DNA from: Malachius bipustulatus
Lineage: Eukaryota > Arthropoda > Insecta > Coleoptera > Melyridae
Assembly: GCA_910589415.1 (NCBI GenBank)
Contig: OU342639.1
Span: 11,292,268-11,356,267 of the forward strand
DNA length: 64,000 nucleotides
Reading direction: 5' to 3'
Shown here in pieces: positions 1 to 11,244 of the stretch. Numbering within the stretch: position 1 is the stretch's first letter; each line of letters opens with the position of its first letter. The position numbers and the translations under genes are program-made. Under the pieces are notes generated by a model. That model did no database searches. It saw nothing but the letters and a program-made list of their open reading frames with translations, and had not been told where the DNA came from.

Positions 1-89
1 GGCCAAAATATTAGCTAAATCAGAACCTGAACTCATATAAACACCCATTATCGTGGTAAAAGAACTTATATCATTTGTTATTCAAAAAG

Positions 90-3000
90 CCAGCTGCGCG
101 AAGTGATGATGAATCCTTGATGAATTTCTTTGATCCAAAAGGACCATCCACTGATCCTTTGGGAAGCATGGATGCTTGCTTCACCGCATTTGATAAAAAT
201 GGGTGAGTAATTTTATGTTTAATTTTGTAATCACAGCATGTTAGTCCCAGGGCACCTCTTGTAGAAATTAGATTGGCTTATGTAAATTAAAATGGGAATA
301 AAGTCCACTTTTGCTTATGAATTATTAAAAAAGTCATCTTTTTAAACTGCTTTTTTTTAACAATTATTACCTATTAATATAAAAATTGGTGGTTTTTTGT
401 TTTTAATGTTTTGTGTTGACTGTTATGATCCAATAAACTTTTTCTGAAAAAGTTTTTTTCAGTTTTTCCTTTTGAAAAAGGCAACTGCATGAAAAAAAAA
501 ACTTTTTTTTTCTACATAATTAAATATTTTTATTTTGCAAAGCTGATGTTCTATATTATCTGTTGCATAAAATATGTTTTTTCGCTCATTGGATTGACGC
601 ATTCGTCCCTATGTCGCGTAAAAAAGTATTACTTTATGCATCCCCTGTGTAATTAATTTATATTTCTATTCCTATTAAAAAAAAACACACTTTAATATTT
701 GTTTTTAAATTATTTTTTAATTTTTTTTATTATTTTATTATTTAAATTACAAACAATTGTGTAATCTGTTTTGTATGAATTGGGAAATTATATGAAAATA
801 GAACATTTGGTAAATATTGGCTATTTGTTTCAATTGTTGAATGGATCATTTGCTAAAATTGAAAATATATTTCTGTAATTGCTAAACATAGTTAGATTTT
901 AAGTCTCTTCAGTCATTTTCGAGATAATCCAATAAAAGTTTTCAGTTTCTCATTTTCGTAATGACCTTGATTTGATCAAAATTAAAAATTCAATATGTCA
1001 GATTGGAGATTCTAATAAATTATTGACATTCTGTTGAATTTATATTTTAATTTTCAATCATTAGCCATTAGCATGGTGATTTTTTTCCCATTACATAACT
1101 CTTCCTGTTAATTTATAAAAGCATTTTTAACACTTAAAATTGATTTGTTAACTGATGTGAGATAATTTTCTTATTTTTTACCTTTTAATTTTTTGCTCTT
1201 AAAGTGAAGATTTTTATGAAGATGAAGTAAAAAATTTCATATTTACATATTTTCTCAGAAGGTAACTACAGAAACAGAAGCAGCTCTTCATTGTTAACAA
1301 ATGATTCATTTAACATTTCTCATTAAGTAATTATTAGGAGGGAGGTGGGCAGTACTTAATTACCAATAGAGTGCTTTTTGCTGTAGTTCCCAATATATGC
1401 AAAACAGAATTTACGCAGTGTACATTAATTTGGTTTCAACTAAAAAAAATAATATTTGTAGAAAAAAATTTCCAACAAAACTCATTTATAAAGTATCCAT
1501 TACCCATTCCAGTTTTTCCGTTTTTCAATTTTTTTTTACTACTTTATTTTTTTTATTTATATACAGGGTGTCCCAGCTTATTCGAAGCGGTCTCTGTAGG
1601 CCAAACGATTGATTTTTTCCAAAAAACTTTTGCAAATTCAAGTACAGGACCACAATGGCCATAATTTAAAATTATTTTGGAGTATACAGAGTGTCCCATA
1701 TGGCAGTGGCATATCAAAGTTATGTTTTTTTAAATGGAATGCTCCTATGTTATTGCATTTTTAGATTGTCTGAGAAGAGAAAATAAGATTGGCTTTTACA
1801 CAGTTGGTGCTTAAATTCAGAAGTTTTTGAGTTATAAACAAGTGAAAATCGTCATTTTTCAAGTTCAAGGCCCTGTACAACGAATACGGTTCAAGATAGA
1901 GAAAAGCGGCTTACATGTCCCTATTTTAACTTTTCATGTACTATCCTATGATGTGGATGAAATGTTTATACAGGGTGATAAAAAATTTGAAAAATTATGA
2001 GATTTCTCCACGCTTCGCCAAATAAAAAAATCGAAGAAAGTATAAATGTTTCTATACCATAGGATAGTACATGAAAAGTTAAAATAGGGACATGTAAGCC
2101 CTTTTGCTCTATCTTCAGCCGTTTTCGTTGTACAGGGCCTTGAACTTGAAAAACGACGATTTTCACTTGTTTATAACTCAAAAACTTCTCAATTTAAACA
2201 CCAACTGTAAAAGCCAATCTTATTTTCTCTTCTCAGACAATCTAAAAATGCAATAACATAGGAGCATTCCATTTAAAAAAACATAACTTTGATATGCCAC
2301 TGTGATACGGGACACTCTGTATACTCCAAAATAATTTTAAATTATGGCCATTTTGATCCCATACTTCAATTTTCAAAAAAATTTTTGAAAAAATCCATCG
2401 TTTGGCCTACAGAGACAGCTTCGAATAAGCTGGGACACCCTGTATATTTTTTAATATATGCTTAAAAAAAATAAGATACTTAATTCTAATTATTTTCTAA
2501 AAGTCATTACTTAAAACAATTAAAACATTCCAATTTGTGCCGTTTCTGTTGAAAATTGTATTTTTACGCTTTTCTTAGGAGAAAATTTGAATCTTTATTT
2601 TTTTTACTTTCCAAAAGCAGTTTATTTTTGTATTTCACATATTTTGCAGCCAGACTACTCATTTGTAAGTATATAAAGTATTACTTTAGGCGCTCCTGTA
2701 TACTTTACTGTTTCCTGCTAAAAGACGACCGAATTAATATTTTTTAAAAAGCGCATGAATAAAGCCTGCAACTTTATTTCTTCCCGTTTTTCTACACAAT
2801 GCTTTTTCTACGACCATCTTGTACGCCAATATTTATTTCGCTCATAATATTGGTGCACTTGTCTATGACTCATTTAGTCAAATCAAGGATGCCTTGACAG
2901 GAGCATTCTTTTTGTTTTCCTTTTCAATCTCAAAATTATGCACGCATGTCGATTTTTTTTTTTAATTTTCGAAATAACATTTGAAGATTCAAATTTGATT

Positions 3001-6000
3001 TACTAGGCTATTAATAACAAAGATCTGTGTTGAAGTCTTAAGTCTAAAACTTAAGTTTCTAAGACATACTTTATTTTAATTAATCTTAGAATCTCAACAC
3101 TAGTTTGGGACACAAGAAAACGCCAACGTTAATATTACTAATAAAGCGTATATCAGTATTTTAGAAAAAGGAGATCAATAATAATTATTATTACAAAATT
3201 CCAACAAAAAATTATAGAAAATGTGGCTGATGGTTTTGAAATTTGGCACATATAAAAATTATAAGCTCGTTCCTAGAAACATGAGTACCTATGCCAAATT
3301 CCATCATTTCATTGTGTAAATTTTTTTTATATGGAAAGGGAAAACATTAGAATGATCATTTGTTAATAAAGAAAATAATATGCTTTTGTTGCTTTAGTTA
3401 CATTTTGAGCCTGTTGAGTCATTTTTTGAGATAATCTGGAAAAACTTTTCAATTGTGTTGACCTCATTGTAAGATATAAGAAATTGTTTCACATTTCCTT
3501 TTTCCTATTTTGTAATGATTTTTTTTTTTTCAAACAGTGATGGTTATCTAGACCTGGATGAATTCCGCCTTCTGTGTCGTGCGCTATTTAGGAACGACAG
3601 GGGGAAGATATACAGCTTGGATGAAAACAAACTAAAAGAGATTTTTGACGTTTTCGATGTAAACAAAGATGGATACATCGACAAAGATGAATTTATCTTC
3701 TGTTGGAATCACTGGATTAAAGTGGTAAGTGTTTATAGATAAGCCACTCAACAAGTTTGCATTAATATCAATTTTCAGATTGTAAGACCGATATCTGCCT
3801 TCCTAATAGTAGATGTTCAGAACGATTTCATCAGCGGCACATTGAATATAAGCCACTGTTCTGCCCACCAGAACGGTCTGGATGTCATCGCTCCCATCAA
3901 CCACTTACTGGATAAAGTAGGCTTCGATATGGTGTTTTATTCTCTGGACTGGCATCCGAGTAACCACATCTCCTTCATTGACAACGTAGGCCTTAGAGAG
4001 ATCGATCCATCTAGTACTGTCACCGCTGAGAATGCCAAGGTCTATGACACCGTTATATTTACGGGGAACCCCCCGATGAAACAACGGCTCTGGCCTAGAC
4101 ATTGCGTTCAGGATACTTGGGGAGCGGAGTTGCATAAAGACCTTAAGGTATGTTATATGTCACCCTAGAAGTTCTGTTATACTTATATAATATAATTGAT
4201 GCAATTGTTTTTAGGTAATCGATAATGCAATTAAAGTGTATAAAGGTACAAATCCGGATGTTGATTCTTACTCCGTGTTTTGGGATAACAAAAAAATGAC
4301 TTACACTACTCTTTGTGGTCAGCTTCGGTTGAGAAATGCTACGGATATCTACGTCTGCGGATTAGCTTATGATGTTTGTGTTGGTAGGTTTTTGTTTCTG
4401 AGCGTTATAATATGTATGGGATGTCTCAAAACTTTCTTTCATTTTGGAACATGCTCCACATGGAAGGCAGTTGTCATTAGCAAAAGTTGGAGCATTTTAC
4501 AAACGAGCAACGCTTAGAAATTGTCAAAAATTCACAACCAAAATGGTGAGAATTTTGCAGAGATGGTTCAAGGAGCTGAAAAATCTTGAACGAAAATTCG
4601 ATGCAAAGAGCTATTAGTGATGTTCGGATGTTGAGGGTTTGCGGATGGGCGTTCCTGTTTATTGATTAAATTCTCCACACTGTTTCTGCAAAATTCTCAC
4701 CATTTTGGTTGTGAATTTTCATAATTTCTATGCGTCACTTGGTTGTAAAACGCTTCATAAACTTAACCTCAAACGTTGCTCAATAATAATTCCAAACTGT
4801 AAATGAAACGAGAGTTTGAGATACCTTATTTATTTTATAATAAAGCAGTTAATTGAAGCTCTAATATCTGTAATATAATAGTGAAATTCCTCATAATCAA
4901 ATGAATTGAAAAAATAAAAATGAGACTTGCTTTTTTATAATTAATAGGATCACTGACTGAGGTCCTATTTTCTCAGAAATGTCCTGAGAGTATCCTGTTT
5001 GCGCATGTTTACGAGAGGAGAGGTCAATTTTATTCCCACAATTTTCTCATTATTCGAGTTTGTATTTATTGAATGCATTAATTACTGCATTCCATTTGGG
5101 TCCAACCAGACCCCCAAGACCGTCTCCGGCTTTGATGAGAATATGTTCACTATCAGGCATTGAAGACGAACCAATCAAACAATTTCAGAGAGACAAACTG
5201 GAGGCAGTCTTGTAGCTTAGTGGGGTCTTTAGACTGTATTAAGATGGTTGTATCGTCGGTAGGCAGCAAAGTTTCACCGCCAGGGACCGAATCTGGCAAT
5301 TCATTTATGGCAATATTTTGGAGCCCTGAAAAATACCAAGGTCAATTGTATCCTCCCCGAAGCATCTTCCATCATAAGTGGGTACTATCTTTTGGTCAGC
5401 GAGATAGGATTCGATCGCGTTTATGAAGTTTCGACTCATAAATGTGTTGTTAGTATTGGAGCCTTGAAGCCAGGATGTCAGGATTAACTCAGCCCCAGGA
5501 CCGCGTCCACAATGGATCTTCCGGAGCAAAAAAAGTCTGTAGAAAACAAGGCGTCTTCAAAGTATGAGATCAAACCACCTTTAAAAAGGGATTCAAAGAT
5601 CTTAGACAAGATAGGCACGATAGGTTTAAGAATGGGAAACAGCTTATAGAGACTCTCAGTATAGACGGAATATTCTGCTCCAAAACTTTGTTAGCAGACG
5701 AAAAAGCAGATCTCTAACCACCTCCACACCTAGTCCAAGCACATCAGAAGATTTCTTGATTTTAAGGCGTTAATGGCTTCTCGAACCTCAGTCTCTCAGA
5801 AGAAATCAAAATAGTAACCTTGTCCCTCCCCTCGAGGGCGTAATAAACCAGGCAAGTAGTCGGTAGGTTTCCGTGGTGAAAATGGAAGCAGACTGGACAG
5901 TTCCCTGGAGACGACCGCAAAAAAGGTATTAAAGGAATCGGCTGTAAAACTGATGTCAGCTTAGAGTTTATACGTTACCTGCATTCGCCTTATATCTTGT

Positions 6001-6580
6001 CGGTTTTCAGCCCTGGCCTCAGAAAAAAGGGGGCGTCCGTTAATTATGTGAGGTGTTTTTGGCGATTTTTCGACCTCCCCTCCCCCCTCGGTGAGATGTA
6101 GTGGTGAGAAGGAACGTGTTTTCTTAATTTAACCCAATTTTCTCGCAATCTTACCATGTTTCTTGGGGGAAAAAATGATATGATGTTCGCCGAGATACCT
6201 CCCTTCCCCCATCCCCAATGTGAAATTATGTTCCTGATAAGCTAACCAGATTCAGGATAATGGAGCTTCTACTGTATTAGATTTTTTTTAGAAGCACGTT
6301 TGATTAATTGATCACTGTTTCCTTTCTAGGTGCAACGGCTATAGATGCCCTTTCAATCGGTTACAGGACCATTTTACTTGATGACTGTAGTCGAGGAGTG
6401 GATTTGTTAGATATCGAAAAAACTAAGAACACTGTCGTGGAAAGCAATGGAGTTATAATAAATTCAACTCAAGTTAAAGCGATGGTGGAAGGACGAGACA
6501 GACGTCCAGAATTGGGGTATAAATTGGCCATGGAATTGAAAAATCATAGGAACGGTTCGAACAGTACGACAGAATGTTAA
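90..6580 (+). CDS. Naam: EF-hand nicotinamidase (Naam-like), 5' partial
   Basis: Converts nicotinamide to nicotinate plus ammonia, the first step of NAD salvage in invertebrates. Exons seen: about 90..202 (5' edge uncertain), 3538..3724, 3779..4147, 4215..4383 and 6330..6580, all GT..AG and phase-consistent, giving 362 residues in the window. Two EF-hand loops come first, DKNGDGYLDLDEF (split by the phase-2 intron after DKNG) and DVNKDGYIDKDEF. The isochorismatase-fold domain follows with DVQNDF (catalytic Asp), DWHPSNHISF (metal-binding Asp/His), WPRHCVQDTWGAEL, VYKGTNPDVDSYSVF (catalytic Lys) and CGLAYDVCVG (catalytic Cys), then DDCSRGV. All triad residues are present, so it looks functional. 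The start codon lies upstream of the window. An EF-hand pair before the amidase domain is known from the Drosophila homologue. AATAAA occurs at 6583 and again near 6869. Introns 1 and 4 carry MITEs and a reverse-transcriptase relic. Confidence 0.93.
203..1563. other. Naam intron 1, left part, no gene seen
   Basis: AT-rich intronic DNA with many poly-T and poly-A runs. I see no coding segment and no clear repeat termini before the foldback element that begins at 1564. Confidence 0.6.
1564..2442. mobile_element. Foldback MITE, CAGGGTG ends, nested core
   Basis: An 879-bp inverted repeat in intron 1 of the nicotinamidase gene. It opens with CAGGGTGTCCCAGCTTATTC and closes with the reverse complement, with TA on both outer sides, as expected for a TA-targeting (Tc1/mariner-like) element; that superfamily is inferred. 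A second pair of ends sits inside: GAGTGTCCCATATG near 1689 and its complement near 2310 bracket a core of about 630 bp. The arms meet around 1966..2040. There is no transposase reading frame. Related copies lie at 27046 (decayed) and 43828 (different outer ends). Confidence 0.85.
2443..3537. other. Naam intron 1, right part, no gene seen
   Basis: AT-rich intronic sequence without coding signal. Around 3395..3475 a segment (TTTTGAGCCTGTTGAGTCA) resembles segments near 890..960 and 17800..17860, so it is probably an old dispersed repeat. Confidence 0.5.
4490..4757. mobile_element. Small foldback MITE in Naam intron 4
   Basis: A 268-bp inverted repeat with arms of about 75 bp. The left arm contains CACAACCAAAATGGTGAGAA and the right arm its exact complement. 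The outer parts of the arms have diverged (ACAAACGAGCAACGC against ACAACCAAGTGACGC). It is non-coding, and I could not fix a target duplication. Confidence 0.75.
5040..5990 (-). pseudogene. Jockey-like reverse transcriptase relic
   Basis: Minus-strand translation gives broken pieces of a non-LTR retrotransposon reverse transcriptase in the right order. From high to low coordinates these are a finger segment (FADSFNTFFAVVSRELSSLL, then TETEVREAINALKIKKSSDV), a palm segment (GRSIVDAVLGLS, FINAIESYLADQ), and the catalytic region, where the usual FADDTT reads PTDDTTILIQS. Stops and frameshifts separate the pieces. It lies in intron 4 of the nicotinamidase gene, antisense to it. The clade (jockey-like) is judged from motif style only. 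Confidence 0.7.
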
Positions 6581-7113
6581 GTAATAAAACAAAAAAAAAA
6601 TCACTTTGAAGGTTGTTTTGTTAACTAAATTTGCAATTGTTAAACCAGCATAACTTAGATAAATAATGATGCTAAATAGCTAGTGCTTTTTTATGTATTT
6701 GTGGTCAAATTCTAGATCAGTGTCCAGTGAGTTTCTGCTTTCACTTACGACATAGTAGTATTTCTAGTGATACTATTACCGTGTCAGGATAGACTTTTGT
6801 TGCGAAAATGATCCTACTCGCAGGATGGTCCGCATTTATTTTACGAAAAAGAAACTTGTGATTCTTTTAATAAACATAAATGTTCTGATATTTATTTTTT
6901 TTAGACATAGGGTGTTAAATATTTTGAGTTTTATAAAAGAATTTACTTAAATGAATACAGTAGAACAGAAAAAGAAGAATATTATGAAAACTTTACTACA
7001 CAATTAACAGAAACAACGATCATTCACACTAATAATAGATTTTTCGACATTTTTACTAATAGTTCATAGATAAAAGAATACTTCTTCGAAAATGGTTTCA
7101 GCTACAAAATATA
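6581..7113. other. Naam 3' UTR and intergenic DNA
   Basis: AT-rich sequence after the nicotinamidase stop. Two AATAAA hexamers, at 6583 and near 6869, are candidate poly(A) signals; the second would give a more usual 3' UTR length. Nothing coding is seen before the foldback element at 7114. Confidence 0.5.
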
Positions 7114-8305
7114 CAGGGTGTCCCATAATATGTGGGCAATCTCCCGGATTTGGGTAAATTTCGTAAAAATAAATGAAAAAATATCTATAAAATTAATTCC
7201 TCAGAGACACCCCTACAAAGATATTAGCTGTTGAAGTTGAGGGTTGAAAATCAATTTTTTGCAATAACTTTTTTATTTCTTGACCGATTTTGATAATTTT
7301 TGGTTTTATTTTGTATTATTTGGGACTGTTTAGAATAGTGTTTCATAATCTTTGGTAGCACATACATAGACCTCGGGATGGCATAACCCCCTCATTCACT
7401 TGAAAGAAAACAATAAAAATAATAATTTTACAGTTTTTTAAGGTTAATTTTCTTTTTATTTGACATTTTTTACATAAAAAATGTCTCTTTATTTATTTCG
7501 ATAGAGCGAACCGTTATCGAGATAAACGTCCTTCTAATAGGTGATGCGTCGCAGGACTTTCTAAATTTCAAGTAAATTTTAACAAGATGGCTGACCTATG
7601 AAAGTAAATTGAGCAGGAAACAAAACAATAACTTAATTAAATACACGTCAGTGTCAAAGATTTCATTTCATGCAGATTCAATTCTAACTGATTTTCTGCG
7701 TATTCAGCCTTTGTGTAACTCATTTTAAAATCAGTTAGAATCTGCATGAAATGAAATCTTTGACACTATTTGACGTGTATTTAATTAAGCTATTGTTTTG
7801 TTTCCTGCTCAATTTACTGTCAAAGGTCAGCCATCTTGCTAAAATTTACTTGAAATTTAGAAAGTTCCTGCGACGCATCACCTATTAGGACGTTTATCTC
7901 GATAACGGTTCGCTCTATCGAAATAAAATAGGATACATTTTTTATGTAAAAAATATCAAATAAAAAGAAAATTAACCTTAAAAAACTGTAAAATTATTAT
8001 TTTTATTGTTTTCTTTCAAGTGAATGAGGGGGTTATGCCATCCCGAGGTCTATGTATGTGCTACCAAAGATTATGAAACACTATTCTAAACAGTCCCAAA
8101 TAATACAAAATAAAACCAAAAATTATCAAAATCGGTCAAGAAATAAAAAAGTTATTGCAAAAAATTGATTTTCAACCCTCAACTTCAACAGCTAATATCT
8201 TTGTAGGGGTGTCTCTGAGGAATTAATTTTACAGCTATTTTTTCATTTATTTTTACGAAATTTACCCAAATCCGGGAGATTGCCCACATATTATGGGACA
8301 CCCTG
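7114..8305. mobile_element. 1.2-kb near-perfect palindromic MITE
   Basis: Starts CAGGGTGTCCCATAATATGT and ends with the complement, TA on both sides. The two arms of about 585 bp are almost identical (for example GGCAATCTCCCGGATTTGGG at 7137 and its complement at 8265). They are separated by a short spacer around 7698..7720 (TGCGTATTCAGCCTTTGTG). No reading frame is conserved. Such close arms mean recent insertion or arm homogenisation. Confidence 0.9.
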
Positions 8306-9119
8306 TATAAGGATACCTTTTTGGTCTGAACTAGCAAATTAATCAAAATTATTTCAGTCAGAGGCGTAAAAATCATTAATAAAAAACGCAACACTATTTG
8401 CAGACCTCCACCACTGGATTCAATAAGCAATCACTGGGAGTACTAAATTGTAAAGCCCATTTAGCATTCATACTGCAAGAAAATTCGAATTAATCTTTAA
8501 AACTCAAGTTCCACAAAGATAATGTTTATTAAAAGTTAAGTGTTTGAAATTACTAGAGGATTTTTATTTTGGTAGATAAAATCTGAACCACGGTGTATAC
8601 GGGATGATCATTTGATTTCCACAACACTCATCACTTGGATCTCCCAAACCACAAAAGATACATAGTCGATCAAAATTCCAAAATGTTGCTAGTTTTCAGT
8701 TGCAATATTTCAATTCATATATCCAATCTCAACAGATCTTAAAAATTTCACAACTGGCTTTTGTTTTTCATATTGGCGCCATATTGTATTGTAACACCAT
8801 CACTTGGGAAAAATGACAATTTTAAAATAGTAACACATAAGGAAGAGGGTGAAACAATGCCACTTTTTTTGTCTTTTGTGGTTTAGGAGATCCCTCCCAA
8901 TAATGCGAATTGTAAAACTGACCACACTGTACCTTGTCAGATTTGTTGTAGAATTGATTGTAATCAGTTTTATACTGTTTTTTTTTCTTACCCACCCAGC
9001 ACTCCCAATTTCGTTCCATAATTCCAATTTAGAGAGAAAAAATTGCATTGGACGCAGATCTGGACAATGATGATGTTTGTATACATGAAGTTGTCACGCT
9101 GAGACCTATCATGTGTATA
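8306..9119. other. Intergenic, no gene seen
   Basis: No supported gene. Opposing short reading frames around 8800..9070 overlap each other and lack recognisable domains or splice support, so I leave the stretch unannotated. Confidence 0.5.
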
Positions 9120-9291
9120 CAGGGTGAGTCACCGGAGACTTGGTGGCTTATATGTATATCCATTACTATTAGATTTTTTTAGGACATAAATTATGTTTTT
9201 AAAATAAAACAAAAACACTCTGTATTTTTAATTTAAAAAAAATAGTCTCAATATATAATATAAGCCACAAGGTCTTAAGTGACTCACCCTG
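9120..9291. mobile_element. Small CAGGGTGAGTCAC foldback MITE
   Basis: A 172-bp element with terminal inverted repeats CAGGGTGAGTCACCGGAGAC and CAGGGTGAGTCACTTAAGAC (right end complemented), flanked by TA. Its interior is AT-rich and it has no coding capacity. Confidence 0.8.
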
Positions 9292-9396
9292 TATATTACA
9301 GTACACTTTGAACAAAAAGTCATAACACGTAAGATCCACCTCATCCCTGCATGTGATTGTCGTCCTATCAACAGGCCTCAGCATGAAACCTCCATA

Positions 9397-9688
9397 CAGG
9401 GTGATCTGCGGCGAAAGTGGGTCATTAAAAATATATAGCGATCTGGCGGACCTAGAATTTAGGGTAAAAGATGAGAAATATTGTTTGAGTAAACATCAAT
9501 AAAGATCAACTAAATTTTATAGGAAAACTTTCACCATAAGTATCTTCTAATTTTTTTTTAATTCAATAAAACAAATTAATACTTCAATTCTTTTAGGGAT
9601 CAAAAACTGATGTTTAATCATTTTTTTCCCAAACTACGTCTGCCAGATCGCTATAAATGTCTAATTGTCACTTTCACAGCTCGTCCTG
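9397..9688. mobile_element. CAGGGTGATCTGCGG-type MITE
   Basis: About 292 bp. The left end is CAGGGTGATCTGCGGCGAAA and the complemented right end is CAGGACGAGCTGTGAAAGTG. A second match lies inside (TATAGCGATCTGGC at 9436 and the complement of CAGATCGCTATA near 9648). The arms are diverged, so it is an older copy. Confidence 0.65.
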
Positions 9689-11244
9689 TTTATGTATTTA
9701 GTATTATAACTAATTTTGCTATAACATATTGTGTATATTGACATGTACATTCCCATTCATTGTATTTATGTATCTCATCAAGTACTTAATTTTCGGTTTT
9801 GGTTACCATTATGAATATTTATGTGGTAAAGTTTTCCTTTATATTATTTGTTATTATTGTTGTGATTAAGGTGAAAAAGTTTTAAAAAGCAAGAAGTGCC
9901 TCAGAATTTACTATGTGATTATTACTGAATTCCAATTTAGTCAGGCCTATGTACTTACAACATACTGATGTACCTTTGTACCTATGTGCTTACTCATGTT
10001 TTCAATTTTAAAGTAACCAAGTAAGGATGAGTTAGTACTTATGAGATTTTTTTATTATTTCCATATCAGCATTATTTTAACATGGGTATTTGTGAATCTT
10101 TTTGTTAACTTATGTAACTGTTAAAAAATACATACTTAATACAGCCCAGAATTTATTTAATTATAGTTTCTTTTATGAAATTTTCATATTGGAGGAACAT
10201 TTCCTTTACGTGATGCTTTCCTACACTGTCTTATTTATTATCAAGTTTGTTTTGGGATGCCAATTATGATTACGAATTAGCATTTTCTTTGCTAGTCTGT
10301 GAATGAATCTGTCTTTGTCCGATTTGATTAAATTTGGGAAGATCGTGGAAAGCTATGACTGATCGGAGCTGGAATAAAAGGGTTTTCAAAAAACAGCACT
10401 TTCTAAATAAATTTGTATTTTCCTCTAAAAAGGCTCTAATGATTTGATAAAATTTTGAAGAACAAGCTTCCCGAAGAGCTAGAGACTTTCAACACAGCTC
10501 AAAACAGGGTGACAATGCAACACCAACTCGCTTTCTTGTCTGTCTGTTCGGCAAATTTTTTTGGAAAATATCCTGAGCGTTAATGAGAAAGTACATGCTG
10601 TCATAATCTCATCAAGATATTTAAAATCGTATACCTAAAAAGTATTAAATAAGTTTATTAAATTTTACTGGCTATGGAAATACTCGAAACATGGGGCGCA
10701 TACAATCGATAATATAAGGTGTGTAGAGAGGTGATGATTTAAACTGGGAAGTCACCTTTCCACCTCAAAATTCATGAATTCTAACACTTATAAACTTTCT
10801 ACACCATTTAAATGACACCCCGTAAAAGTCTTTACTTATCTGATAATCAATTTTAAAAACTTATTGATCTACAATGATATATGCCTTATAGGGACTTTTT
10901 CTAGGTTTAAGTCAATAATTAAAACTTGGAAATATACATAAAAATATAAGTGTATATTAAAACATGTGTATATAGTAAAAATAATAATTACTTATGTGTG
11001 GAAGACATATCAGTGCTTTGATTTAATACATATTAATAATAAAATGAGTAGGTACTAGGTAGGTACTGCTGCATTTTTTTTAGAGTACAAAAAACTAAGT
11101 CTAATACGTTAAATTATAAGTCATCGTTCGTAAAATTAAGGACACAGGTAGGTACTGAATATTATCAATTACTTATTAATAAATAATTATATCTGCCTAA
11201 AGCCGATGTTAAAAACTAAAGTAAAATTAAAATAATCAAACCCC
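9689..11244. other. Intergenic, no gene seen
   Basis: AT-rich DNA between the MITE cluster and the 3' end of the ABHD8-like gene. The segment 10240..10650 has a base composition unlike its surroundings and may be an unidentified old repeat. No domain-bearing frame or inverted repeat was found. Confidence 0.45.
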
